Translations under genes and position numbers: made by a program
Shown: one piece after another, positions 19,873-28,656 of the stretch
Position numbering within the stretch: the first letter of the stretch is position 1
Layout of the letters: every line of letters starts with the position of its first letter
Assembly (NCBI GenBank): GCA_016713985.1
Contig: JADJOD010000019.1
Span: 59,865 to 123,864, forward strand
DNA: 64,000 bases
Direction: 5' to 3'
DNA from: Lewinellaceae bacterium
GTDB taxonomy: Bacteria; Bacteroidota; Bacteroidia; Chitinophagales; Saprospiraceae
The notes under the pieces: model-generated
Seen by the model: the letters and a program-made list of their open reading frames with translations, nothing else
Databases searched by the model: none
What the model was told of the DNA's origin: nothing

Positions 19873-20418
19873 TCACCCTCTTTCCCAGCCTTTTACCTTG
19901 TTGATTTTGCCCTCCTCGCCGTACACTTCTTTGGACAGTTTGTTGTAAGCGGCAGCTGCTTCTTCCGGCGTATCAAACATGCCGATATGGACGGATTTGC
20001 CGTCAATGGAGATGACAGCGCGGTACCGGTTGTGTTCCTTGTAAACACCTGTAAACCCGGTTTTGCTGCTGGTGCGTCGCTGGCGGCTGGCCACAGAACG
20101 CGATCGGTACGCCAGATTATCCAACCTGCAATCCAGTTTGTCGCCGTTTTTTGCACCTACCAGACGCCGCGCACCTTTTTTTTGGTCCGCTAAAAACCGC
20201 TCTGCAATGAGTTTGTGCAAATAAATGGTTTCAGTTTTGAAATTACCGTCGGCCTTTTTCCAGGTTTTTTGGAAAACGGCACAACCGCTGGAATGTTTGC
20301 GCAGGTTATTGATAAAGTTGACCTTGGACAGGTAGGGATCGTTGTTGAACGCCTCATAAACATGGTCGTCCAGCAACACCATATCGTCCGAATTTTTTAA
20401 TTTCACTTTGTAGATCAC
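19873..20418 (-). CDS. AP2-domain DNA-binding protein with degenerate HNH-like region
   Basis: 181 residues. The C-terminal half contains an AP2/ERF-type DNA-binding domain: TGFTGVYKEHNRYRAVI, IGMFDTPEEAAAAYNKLSKE. The middle resembles the HNH_3 module of homing endonucleases (YLHKLIAERF, then GDKLDCRLDNLAYRS). The central catalytic His/Asn that usually sit in this loop (VNHxDGNK) are replaced, reading LVGAKNGDKLD, so nuclease activity is doubtful (inference). In bacteria this architecture is typical of mobile-intron and phage HNH-AP2 endonucleases. It is convergent with miaE and beside an AT-rich intergenic region, which fits a horizontal origin. Confidence 0.82.
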   Translation of the reverse strand: MIYKVKLKNSDDMVLLDDHVYEAFNNDPYLSKVNFINNLRKHSSGCAVFQKTWKKADGNFKTETIYLHKLIAERFLADQKKGARRLVGAKNGDKLDCRLDNLAYRSRSVASRQRRTSSKTGFTGVYKEHNRYRAVISIDGKSVHIGMFDTPEEAAAAYNKLSKEVYGEEGKINKVKGWERG

Positions 20419-20709
20419 GGTAGTTGGAAATTTTGAAATACTTAAACATAATGAGTTGGATTTTTCTGAGAAGAGGCAAGAACTATTAAACCAACCGGAG
20501 TAAAATATAGCAAAAGTGAAATATATATACAGTTAGTACAGGATGAATCCATCCATTACCAAAATTACACAAAAAAAGAAGAAAAGATTAAATTCAGATA
20601 TCTTCGCGACGGCTAATATAACCCACTTTTGCCGAATTTTCCAAATATTACAATAGAATCTTTTGGATTATAGCATTAAAACCACTTTATCCATTAAAGT
20701 TTAGTTTTT
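20419..20709. other. AT-rich intergenic region
   Basis: About 290 bases of clearly lower GC than the neighbouring genes, between the AP2 gene (leftward) and the GH13-like gene (rightward). It should contain both promoters, but no clear TAnnTTTG element was found. A 37-codon reading frame at 20543-20656 is Lys-rich and not convincing. No repeat or hairpin seen. Confidence 0.6.
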
Positions 20710-22687
20710 TTGTTAAAACCAGCAAAAATCAAACCTTACGCACCCTTATTGCACCTCATGCCAGAGGTAGCGATACAGACGCCGCTTGAACAGGTAATAG
20801 GCCTGCTCGAACGCGGTTTCGGGCCGGATATTTATCCCGCTTTTGATCTTTCACAAGGGTCGCCATCGCCCGTTGCTCTAAACAAAGACACTGCCTGGCT
20901 GAAGAAAGCCAACACCGTTGGGATCAATGTGCGAACCATTCAAAATTTCTGGAATATCATTCCTTATACATTAACATTACCCAGCGCGCAAAATGCCATT
21001 CACATCCTGCCCGTTTGGGAGCCCGGCGTTGTCGCCAGTCTTTACGGTCCGGCAACCTGGAATATTAACCCGGAATTTTTCAGCAAAGAACTTGCAGCGG
21101 CTTTCCCACATCTGAATAACGTGGAAAAGCAATTAAAGGTTGTAATCAACCTGCTCCACCTGATGGGCAAAACGGTCGGAATGGATGTTGTGCCGCATAC
21201 CGACCGTTTTTCTGAAATGGCTATTGCCAATCCCCAACTGTTTGAATGGCTGCAACGCCGTGATTTGGCCATTGTACAACATGGTTCTGATTTATATTTA
21301 GAGGTAAAAGCCCTAATTTTGAGGTATCTTCTGCAACATGGAAGCGCGGTTGCAGACGTTGCTTTGCCTGAAAACATAAATGCATTATTTGAAGATATGC
21401 CCGAATCACAACGTTTGCGGGTGCTTTTTGGCGAGATTCCGGATTATTGGGGGCGTTTGTACCGGCGTAAGGCCATCATCGCGATATTGTACGAACAGGG
21501 TTTGGAAACGGTGCCCGCCACGATGGGGCCGCCTTACCGCGGAATCGAAGTGGACCCCGCTCCGGAGGCTAAAGTAACGGACGAAGAGGGGAGGGTATGG
21601 CGCGACTACCGGATCACCCGGCCGGAAAAATTTTCCAGAGTATTCGGCCCGCTTGCCCGGTACAAACTGTATGAAAGCAAGGAAGATAACAACAACTGGG
21701 AACTCGATTTTGAACGGCCGAATTATGCTACCTGGTCCTATGTCTGCGAACGTTATCGCCGGATACAGGCAGAGTTTGGATTTGATTTTATGCGCGGGGA
21801 TATGTCGCACGTGCAAATGCGCCCGGAAGGTGTGCCGGCCGTTCGCGACGCCTATTACGACCTGCTGGGTGCCGTAAAACAGACTGTTTTGCGGGAAAAA
21901 CCCTATTTCGGATACTTCGCTGAAAGTTTTCTCGCCCCTCCCGGAGAGATGGCTTACGGAGACGAATGCGACCACCTCGAAGCATCCTTTGCGGACAGCA
22001 CTCGGGGATTTGCAATCGGAACCGGTGGGAACGGAAAAGTTTGTACACGATTTCAGTCAGTACCGCAAATGGCTGGAAACGAGCAGTTTTTCCCCTAATT
22101 TTACCATTATGACGGCAGATAAAGACGATCCACGATTCGATCGGTTTTACCTGGCGGGTAATGAAATCCGTTACTTTATCGCCCTGTTCCTGACCGATAT
22201 GCCTTCTTACATGGGACTCGGCTTTGAATGCCGCGATCCACACCCGCAACCCGCGCCGAACGAATTTTACACCAAATTGTACGTTTTTCAAATGCCAGAC
22301 GGAGAAAAAGGCACACGGGGCGTGTATCAATGGGGCAAAAACGAACAATTGTACGGGAAACTGGTCCGCCAGAAAATACTGGCACAGGAAATTTTTCCCG
22401 CTATCTGTGAGGCCGGGATCGACTGGGTGCTTGCCCCCGACCCGGAAGGTGTAAAAAAATTAATTGCCTGGACACAAAGCGACCGGCCGCAGTACCTGTT
22501 CGTCGCAAATCTGGACACTTCTCACAGTCACCAAACCAGCCTTGTTTTACCGGGGCAAAATATCAACTGGGAAATTTGTTTTTCAACCGAAACGGAACAA
22601 ACGGACCCTGTTTCGTTGTCCGCCGGCGCCACACTCCGTCAAAAATTGTTGCCCGGGGAGGGTTTGGTATATCGTGCTTCTGAATAA
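20710..22687 (+). CDS. GH13-like alpha-amylase family glycosyl hydrolase (frameshifted)
   Basis: A ~658-residue protein split in two frames that meet near 22000 (FADST then LGDLQSEPVGTEKF; one missing base joins them). The glycosyl-hydrolase TIM-barrel motifs appear in order: region I GMDVVPHTDRF, region II FDFMRGDMSHVQ (Arg and putative nucleophile Asp), region III GYFAESFLAP (Glu acid/base) and region IV TADKDDPRF (Asp). It fits the alpha-amylase clan but no particular named subfamily. The C-terminal WVLAPDPEGVKKLIAW and NLDTSHSHQTSLVLPG suggest a beta-sandwich tail. The start is TTG 20710 or, more conventionally, ATG 20758. No signal peptide is evident, so the product is probably cytosolic. 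Confidence 0.75.
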
Positions 22688-22917
22688 TGTTTGTACCCCG
22701 TCGCCAAAGTCATTCCGCCGGTTAAGAATTTAATTTGGCGTATTGGGGGTTTAATACACCCCGTTCAGAATTTTTTTCTGATTGAATACCCGGGAAAATG
22801 TAGTTTTGCGCTAAAATTTGGCAGTGGCACAAGGTTTGCAACAATAAGCGGAACGGCTTTCCGTTTTTACGCGAAATCTGACTAACCCACGTCATCAACA
22901 AAATCAATTTATTGCAC

Positions 22918-23019
22918 ATGAAAAATTGGAAGAAATTTCTTGCTTTCGCCTTTTTTGCAGCGTTGTTCCTGCTCGAAGCATGTCACCGTGGTTACGGTTG
23001 CCCGGGCACAGACCTGTAA
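22918..23019 (+). CDS. Small lipoprotein (33 residues)
   Basis: Starts MKNWKKFLAFAFFAALFLLEAC, a lipoprotein signal peptide with lipobox LEAC. The mature peptide is only about a dozen residues, CHRGYGCPGTDL, with two cysteines after the lipobox region. It ends 21 bases before ytxJ and is presumably co-transcribed. A TAGTTTTG element at 22801-22808 could be its promoter. Very short Cys-containing lipoproteins of this type are frequent beside Bacteroidota genes, but their role is unknown. Confidence 0.65.
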   Translation: MKNWKKFLAFAFFAALFLLEACHRGYGCPGTDL

Positions 23020-23040
23020 TAACCGTATTTTTCTCCGAAA

Positions 23041-23397
23041 ATGGCGATTCACTGGATGCCGCTCGTTTCCGAAGCGGAAGTAGAACATCTCAAAAAACGC
23101 TCTGAAGAAATACCCTGCCTGATTTTCAAACACAGCACCCGCTGCAATATCAGCTCGATCGCGAAGTATCGCATAGAGAGTGACTGGATATTCGGTGCTG
23201 ACGAAACAGAGACCTATTTCCTCGATTTGCTGAAGTACAGAACCACATCGGGTTTTGTTGCCGATACGTTCGGGGTGCATCACGAGTCTCCGCAATTGTT
23301 GTTGATTATCAATGGTGAATGCGTGTACGACGCCTCCCACCTCGACATTACGGTGGACGAGTTAAAAGAAGCGTTGGAGGCTATCGCCAGTAAATAA
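23041..23397 (+). CDS. ytxJ: Bacillithiol-system redox protein YtxJ
   Basis: 118 residues, thioredoxin-like fold. The single redox Cys is in HSTRCNISSIAKY, the monothiol motif of YtxJ/BrxC proteins. In Firmicutes these debacillithiolate proteins in bacillithiol-using organisms. In Bacteroidota the gene is also linked to the bacillithiol pathway, so the cell probably makes this low-molecular-weight thiol (inference; bshA/B/C are not in the window). Cytosolic. Followed by a strong hairpin terminator at 23426-23455. Confidence 0.87.
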   Translation: MAIHWMPLVSEAEVEHLKKRSEEIPCLIFKHSTRCNISSIAKYRIESDWIFGADETETYFLDLLKYRTTSGFVADTFGVHHESPQLLLIINGECVYDASHLDITVDELKEALEAIASK

Positions 23398-23425
23398 ATT
23401 AAAATAATCATCCCGATCCGATTTT

Positions 23426-23455
23426 AAAAGGCGTGGCGTTTGCCACGCCTTTTTA
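23426..23455 (+). terminator. Intrinsic terminator after ytxJ
   Basis: A 12-bp perfect inverted repeat with a four-base loop (stem 23426-23437, loop 23438-23441, 23442-23453), followed by a T-run. Ends the small lipoprotein-ytxJ unit ahead of the PlsC-like genes. Confidence 0.85.
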
Positions 23456-23467
23456 GTTTTGCGACCT

Positions 23468-24184
23468 GTGAAAAACCTTCGACTTGTTTGGCGCCTGTTC
23501 TTTTTCCTCACGTACACGGCTATGATCGTCGCGGAAATCCGGATTCGGAAACTCCTCGGCCAGTCCGGCATGCGGGACGCCATGCACGTACGCCGTCGCT
23601 GGGCCAATAACCTGGTGTCCGGAGTAGGCATCTGCGGGCAAACGACCGGTAATCCGCCCGACTTCCCCTGCATCCTCGTCAGCAATCACCGATCGTACGT
23701 TGATCCGATTCTTATGTTGCGCGAGGTTTATGGTTACCCGGTAGCCAAAGCCGAACTGGAAAACTGGCCGATCATCGGCAAAGGCGCCAAATTGGCCGGC
23801 ATTTTGTACCTGCGCCGCGAAAATTCCGGCAGCCGGGTGAACGCACTTCGCCAGATGGAAGAAAAAATCGCCGAAGGATTTTCCGTGATCATCTTTCCGG
23901 AAGGCACCACATCCGGCCTGGCAGGGACCCTGCCTTTCAAAAAAGGTGTGTTTCAACTGGCGGCCAAAACCGGTATTCCGGTTGTGCCTGTTGCGCTTGT
24001 TTTTAAGGATAAACAAGACTTCTGGATCGGAAAAGAGACTTTTTTAAGCCACGCAGGCCGCCGCTTTCGCGAAAAAACGATTTACATCGACGTACATTAC
24101 GGCCCAACTCTGCTGGACGCCGATGCCGAAACACTGCTTTCGCAGGCAAAAAACTGGATAGAAACACAACTTTTGCTGCCATGA
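23468..24184 (+). CDS. 1-acyl-sn-glycerol-3-phosphate acyltransferase-like protein 1 (PlsC family)
   Basis: About 238 residues from GTG 23468, chosen because it aligns with the paralogue start (MKNLR versus MKNIR). An N-terminal hydrophobic anchor precedes the acyltransferase domain. Motif 1 NHRSYVDP (HX4D, with R before S), motif 3 FPEGTTSG and the VVPVAL segment are intact. The family acylates lysophosphatidic acid with acyl-CoA/ACP in the inner membrane. A near-identical architecture gene follows, overlapping by four bases (ATGA), which indicates translational coupling and a tandem duplication. Confidence 0.88.
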   Translation: MKNLRLVWRLFFFLTYTAMIVAEIRIRKLLGQSGMRDAMHVRRRWANNLVSGVGICGQTTGNPPDFPCILVSNHRSYVDPILMLREVYGYPVAKAELENWPIIGKGAKLAGILYLRRENSGSRVNALRQMEEKIAEGFSVIIFPEGTTSGLAGTLPFKKGVFQLAAKTGIPVVPVALVFKDKQDFWIGKETFLSHAGRRFREKTIYIDVHYGPTLLDADAETLLSQAKNWIETQLLLP

Positions 24185-24909
24185 AAAACATCCGGGCATT
24201 TTATCGGCTCCTTTTTTTTGCATTTTTTACCTTTTATAAAAGTGCCCAGATCGTTTGTTCTAATCTGTTTCTTGGAACAGATATCCGGCGATCGATCAGG
24301 ATCCGCCAGAGTTGGGCGCAAGGCCTCCTGCCGAATCTCGGCATCCGCGTTCACCTGGAGGGCAAGGCGCCGGATTTTCCCTGCCTGTTGATGGCCAACC
24401 ACCGTTCTTACATCGACCCGGCCTTGCTGGCCCGCGACGTCATCGGTTATGGCGTTGCCAAAGCGGAGGTGGCGAATTGGCCGGTGATCGGGTGGGGGGC
24501 CAGGGTAGCCGGTGTTTTATTCCTGAAACGGGAAAATCTGCAAAGCAGAAAGCTTACCCTGAACGGCATTGCGGAAAAGGTACAAGAAGGTTTTCCGGTC
24601 ATTATTTTTGTTGAAGGTACCACACACGGACAAAACACAACCATCGATTTTAAAAAGGGCGGTTTTAACCTGGCGGCACTCAACAATATCCCGATCGTTC
24701 CGGCAGCAATCGAGTTTGGGTCCGTCGAAGACTACTGGGTCGGCGACGACACGTTTTTGCCCCACCTCTGGCGACGTCTCGGCGAAAAAACCAAAGATGC
24801 CTATGTTCACTACGGCCCGGTGATCCGGGGAGACGATATGCAAACACTACACGATCAGACAAAAAACTGGATCGACGCGGAACTTCTGAAAATTCGCAAA
24901 GGGTTTTGA
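24181..24909 (+). CDS. 1-acyl-sn-glycerol-3-phosphate acyltransferase-like protein 2 (PlsC family)
   Basis: 242 residues, a paralogue of the preceding gene with the same start context MKNIRAFYRLLFFAFF, an N-terminal membrane anchor, motif 1 NHRSYIDP, motif 3 FVEGTTHG and the IVPAAIEF segment. It overlaps the upstream gene at ATGA. The two copies share the motif order but have diverged along the length, so they are probably old duplicates. The second copy may act on another acyl acceptor (inference). Followed by the tRNA-Arg unit. Confidence 0.88.
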   Translation: MKNIRAFYRLLFFAFFTFYKSAQIVCSNLFLGTDIRRSIRIRQSWAQGLLPNLGIRVHLEGKAPDFPCLLMANHRSYIDPALLARDVIGYGVAKAEVANWPVIGWGARVAGVLFLKRENLQSRKLTLNGIAEKVQEGFPVIIFVEGTTHGQNTTIDFKKGGFNLAALNNIPIVPAAIEFGSVEDYWVGDDTFLPHLWRRLGEKTKDAYVHYGPVIRGDDMQTLHDQTKNWIDAELLKIRKGF

Positions 24910-24918
24910 GGTCATATT

Positions 24919-24949
24919 TTGAAAAACACCGGTAATGTTACTACCTTTG
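24919..24949 (+). promoter_or_regulatory. Promoter of the tRNA-Arg gene
   Basis: TTG at 24919-24921, spacer of 20 bases, then TACCTTTG at 24942-24949. This is the Bacteroidota -33/-7 pattern (TTG-N19-20-TAnnTTTG), ending 14 bases before the tRNA. Confidence 0.65.
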
Positions 24950-24963
24950 CGGCCGGTTTTTTT

Positions 24964-25035
24964 GGTCCCGTAGTTCAACGGATAGAATGGAAGTTTCCGG
25001 AACTTCAGATAGTGGTTCGATCCCTGTCGGGACTA
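24964..25035 (+). tRNA. tRNA-Arg (anticodon CCG)
   Basis: The acceptor arm GGTCCCG pairs with CGGGACT (first pair G-T). The D arm is GTTC/GAAT and the anticodon stem GAAGT/ACTTC is perfect. The loop TTCCGGA gives anticodon CCG, decoding CGG. The T loop is TTCGATC. The T stem (AGTGG against CCTGT) shows two central mismatches, so the gene is weaker than a normal tRNA or carries substitutions. CCA is not encoded. A good promoter precedes it and a hairpin terminator follows. Confidence 0.87.
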
Positions 25036-25042
25036 CACAAAT

Positions 25043-25082
25043 AAAAAAGCGTCATCTCGAAATATCGAGATGACGCTTTTTT
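25043..25082. terminator. Strong bidirectional terminator
   Basis: An 18-bp perfect palindrome with four-base loop (25043-25060 and 25065-25082), with A-run on the left and T-run on the right. It can end both the tRNA transcript and the leftward heme-binding gene. Confidence 0.87.
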
Positions 25083-25104
25083 ATTCAACAAATTGAAAAT
25101 CAGT

Positions 25105-25601
25105 TTACTGCCTCCTTTTTAACACCAAACTGTCCGCCGGATAATGCGCCTTCAAAGAATCCATACCGGCCTGAGCCCAGTTGATCAGCAGGTCTTTTTG
25201 CCCTTGAGACAAAATGGCATCACGATGCACCCAGGTAAAAGAAGCCAGCGGCATCTCGGACTCCCGCACCATTTCGATGACCTCTTCCAGTTTGTGGTTT
25301 TGGATAGCGATCTTGCGACTCGTAAAATTTGAAAAATTCAACTTCCGTTTTCCTTCATCAACGTGATTAGCCAGCCAGGAAGCGACCGGCTGCACATTGG
25401 CGTACCAGGGGTAACGGGTGCTATTGCTGTGACAGTCGTAACAAGCCACTTTCAGGATGGCCTCAACCGTATCGGGTACCGGGAATTTGGTGGAGATATG
25501 ATTGACCTGTTCATTCGACAGGTTTTTTCAGGCCGGATAAATTGCGCCAGAATAAAAACAACCAGCAAGGTCCACAACAAAGGTTTGATGTACTTTTTCA
25601 T
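25105..25601 (-). CDS. Heme-binding (cytochrome-like) domain protein (frameshifted)
   Basis: Starts MKKYIKPLLWTLLVVFILAQ, an N-terminal anchor or signal. One CxxCH heme-attachment site is present, CYDCHSNSTRYPWY, followed by HVDEGKRKLNFSNF and AILSQGQKDLLINWAQ. This is the haem-binding domain family (PF14376-like), periplasmic, single c-type heme. The start frame breaks at the A-run mirrored in the T-run 25523-25528. Adding one base gives LSNEQVNHISTKFPVPDTVEAI, running into CYDCHS. Probably an electron-transfer or sensing protein; partner unknown. It is the last gene before the divergent tRNA. Confidence 0.82.
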
Positions 25602-25623
25602 GAGAGGGAAATGAAATTGTAAG

Positions 25624-26853
25624 TTAACAGGATGGATGCAAAGATGATAAAACTTCCTGATAAAGAGCGATATACCGCTCTGCCACCCGTTCGTTTGAAT
25701 AATGCAATTCTACTTTTAAACGAGCCGCCTTTCTGTAGTCCGACAGCGCCGTCTCACCCATCAATACGGTTGAAATGCCGTTTGCAAGGCCTTTTGAATC
25801 TCCCTGCGCGGCGATAAAACCTTCTTTTCCATGCCCAACCATTTCGGGTATCCCGCCGGTATTAAATCCAACCACCGGTGTGCCGCAAGCCAGGGATTCC
25901 ATCACGGTATTGGGCAAATTATCTTCCAGAGAAGGAATAACAAAAACATCGGCCGAGCCATAGGCACGCGCCAGCTCTGCCGGGTCCTGCACCATGCCCA
26001 AAGCATGGACAGGGTAGGGGAGCGCCTTCATGGTTTCTGGCTCTGATTTGCCCAACACCACTATTTCTATTTGAATATCAGGGCTTTGTGCGCGCAGGTG
26101 GTGTAATGCTTCCAATAAAAAATTAAAACCTTTCCGGGTTTCCTGCACGTTCATCGCTACAAAAAGCAACACAAAGGCATCAGGGGAAATGTTTTTTGAA
26201 ACACGAAAAACCTCCCGTTCTTCGGCAGAACGCGGCGAAAACACGCTGGTGTCGATCGGGTTGGGAATGGCTCTTATCGGATAACCCTGCAACAATCCGC
26301 TGGAACGCGCTACCTCCGCCAGCCACTCGCTACAGGTAACAAACTGAATATCACGGGGATATAACGCCTTTTTGCGGCGCCATATCCGGTTGGAAAAATC
26401 ATTCGTTGCAGGATGGCGCAGATACGGGCATTGACCGCATGCATCCTTGTATCGCTCACATCCCCGGCTGTAATGGCAGCCGCCGGTAAACGCCCACATA
26501 TCGTGCAGGGTCCAGATCATCGGTTTTCCAAGTCCGGCCAGGTTTTTAATTCCCCTGAGCGACAAAAAACCCTGATTGACCCAATGCAGATGGAGCACGT
26601 CGGCTTGTTGCACCAGGGGGTGGTGTTGCAGATTTTTTCCATAATTGGCCGGTGAAAAGGAAAATCGCACCGATTTGTCCCGTTCATAGGGCAGAAAGGA
26701 CAAACGTTCGGCATAAAATGGCCAGCGACTGCCCGTATCGGCGGCGCTCAGGCATTCCGCAGTTACACCCGACGTTTGCAGTGCGCGCTGAAGCCTGCGG
26801 CTGGCAATGCCTGCCCCGCCGTGCATATACGTATTGAGCAGTAAAACGTTCAT
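25624..26853 (-). CDS. Glycosyltransferase family 4 (GT-B)
   Basis: 409 residues from ATG 26853 (MNVLLLNTYMHGGAG), a start matching GT4 family members; an in-frame upstream extension is artefactual. It has a GT-B fold: the N-terminal HLHWVNQGFLSLR part binds the acceptor, and the C-terminal domain has LFVAMNVQETRKGF and the EX7E-type ESLACGTPVVGFNTGGIPEMV nucleotide-sugar site. Likely in capsule or O-antigen-type glycan synthesis. Its start overlaps the end of the FkbM methyltransferase gene by four bases, so the two are coupled. Confidence 0.92.
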   Translation of the reverse strand: MNVLLLNTYMHGGAGIASRRLQRALQTSGVTAECLSAADTGSRWPFYAERLSFLPYERDKSVRFSFSPANYGKNLQHHPLVQQADVLHLHWVNQGFLSLRGIKNLAGLGKPMIWTLHDMWAFTGGCHYSRGCERYKDACGQCPYLRHPATNDFSNRIWRRKKALYPRDIQFVTCSEWLAEVARSSGLLQGYPIRAIPNPIDTSVFSPRSAEEREVFRVSKNISPDAFVLLFVAMNVQETRKGFNFLLEALHHLRAQSPDIQIEIVVLGKSEPETMKALPYPVHALGMVQDPAELARAYGSADVFVIPSLEDNLPNTVMESLACGTPVVGFNTGGIPEMVGHGKEGFIAAQGDSKGLANGISTVLMGETALSDYRKAARLKVELHYSNERVAERYIALYQEVLSSLHPSC

Positions 26854-27635
26854 AAACAGCGGCGGTGGACAAGCGTGTAGTTGTGGCAGTTTTTTTCTTT
26901 GGCCACTACCTGGAACCCGGCAGACAACAAAGATCGAAGGCAAGTCTCGATACGCCCCAGATACCCGGAATCGAGGTGATTGGCCGCAGATTCATCAAAT
27001 TCAATACAAAGGATACCTACTTCGATTTGGTCGGTCAAAATGGATTCAATGGCTTGATATTCAGCGCCTTCAATATCTATTTTTAACAGATCAATCTGTT
27101 GGTGACCCATTTCCCGCATCAAACCCGACAAACGGCGCACCGGCACTTCGATGGAACGGTCGGAGTGCTGGATATTTACCAGCGAATGGGACACATGCGC
27201 TTCATTTTGGGGAGCAAAAAATCGAAGTGTGGTATCTTCATTCCAGATGCCAACCGGATGGAAATACAATCGGTCGGCCAGGGAAGGCAAATAATCGGGA
27301 TAAAACCCCGTTGGACTGGTTGCACAAGGCGTTTGTCCAGCTTGCCGAAGGTTGTTGAGAAGCAATTCAAAATGAGCGATAGCGCGCGGCGTGGGGTCAA
27401 AAATATGCACGGGACAACCGTACCTGGCCGACACTTCGAGGTCGAAGGAAATGTCTTCTCCGGCGCCGACGAGGTAACACACGGAATTGCCGGTGAGCAA
27501 ATTTTGGGGGATAAGCCATCCGCCGTACGGGGTGCCGAGCCGTTCTGTGGGTACCGTTGATTCAACCGGAATATCGAGTGCACGTTCTGTCCATTTCAAA
27601 AACCGGGTGCGAACGCGGCGAAAAATTGATTGCAT
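26850..27635 (-). CDS. FkbM family methyltransferase
   Basis: About 261 residues from ATG 27635 (MQSIFRRVRTRF). SAM-dependent methyltransferase with the FkbM signature: SAM loop YLVGAGEDISFDLEVS, IFDPTPRAIAHF, and the LLKIDIEGAEYQAI motif. FkbM enzymes often methylate sugars in surface polysaccharides. Its end overlaps the GT4 start, supporting a two-gene glycan unit. Divergent from the GT at 27701, with 65 bases between. Confidence 0.88.
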   Translation of the reverse strand: MQSIFRRVRTRFLKWTERALDIPVESTVPTERLGTPYGGWLIPQNLLTGNSVCYLVGAGEDISFDLEVSARYGCPVHIFDPTPRAIAHFELLLNNLRQAGQTPCATSPTGFYPDYLPSLADRLYFHPVGIWNEDTTLRFFAPQNEAHVSHSLVNIQHSDRSIEVPVRRLSGLMREMGHQQIDLLKIDIEGAEYQAIESILTDQIEVGILCIEFDESAANHLDSGYLGRIETCLRSLLSAGFQVVAKEKNCHNYTLVHRRCL

Positions 27636-27700
27636 GGAGATTTTGCCGTTATTGTGGCCCAAAAGTCATTCTTTTTCAAAACTACGCCGCAAAAATCGCC

Positions 27701-28619
27701 ATGAGATGTCAAGTACCGGTTCTTTTTTTGGTTTTTAATCGCCCGCATCACACCCGGGCCGCTTTGGAACGTATCCGGCAGGTACAACCGTTCAAAATGT
27801 ACGTGCACAGCGATGCCGCGCGCACAACCGCAGCGGGTGAAGCCGGGAAAGTGGCGGAAGTGCGTGCAATTATCGAAGAAAAAACAGACTGGCCTTGTGA
27901 AATAAAAACGCTCTACCGAACTGAAAACCAGGGGCTTAGAGCAGGAGTTTTCGGGGCGTTGAACTGGTTTTTTGAACAGGAACCGTACGGCATTGTGCTG
28001 GAAGACGATTGTATGCCTGACCCGACTTTTTTCCGTTTTTGTTCGGAACTGCTGGAGCGTCATGCCGGTGACGAACAGATCATGCACATCGGTTGTTCCA
28101 ACTCTCGCAGAAGAACTTACGGCAGACAATCCTTCCGACTATGTTTTTTCCCGGTTTTCCTTCGTTTGGGGCTGGGCGGGCTGGCGCAGGGCCTGGAAAA
28201 AGATGTCGATCGACCTGGAAGGTTTACCCGAATTTGAACGATCGGGCGGGATTCGCCGTTTGATAAAAAACAAATGGGCGCAAGACTATATGCTGGATAA
28301 ATTTCAAACCACCCGCCGGAAGGAAAACAACTCGTGGGCCTATGCCTGGTTTTACAGTATATTGAAAAACAATGGCTTATGCATAGTGCCCCGTATAAAC
28401 CTCATCCAAAACGTCGGGGTAGGAGAGGAGGGCGCCACCAATACCACCAAACAAAATACACGCGCAAGCCGGATGGCCGGATCAATGGTTTTTCCACTCA
28501 GGCATCCTGAAAGCCGGGAACCGAACCCTGTATTGGAGCAGGCATTTTTTTATGTTTCGCAAAAAAGCCGGATTCGTTTGCTCTTGTGGACCATACTGCA
28601 CAAACTCGGGTTGCGGTAA
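27701..28619 (+). CDS. Glycosyltransferase (GT-A-like, frameshifted)
   Basis: Starts MRCQVPVLFLVFNRPHHTRA. The nucleotide-sugar-binding strand includes the metal-binding Asp pair VLEDDCMPDPTFF, as in the GT2-like/HlpA-type transferases. The C-terminal part holds FVWGWAGWRRAWKKM and NVGVGEEGATNT. The frame switches near 28090 between IGCSN and LAEELTADNPSDYVF. The rejoined protein is ~305 residues. Belongs with the neighbouring GT4 and FkbM genes in a surface-glycan cluster, divergently transcribed from them. Confidence 0.8.
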
Positions 28620-28656
28620 GTTCATTTCGCCCCATCAATTCCAAACGATAATCATT

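Noticed and set aside
20543..20656. 37-codon Lys-rich reading frame in the AT-rich gap
   Set aside because: Low complexity, no promoter or homologue; AT-rich DNA produces such frames by chance.
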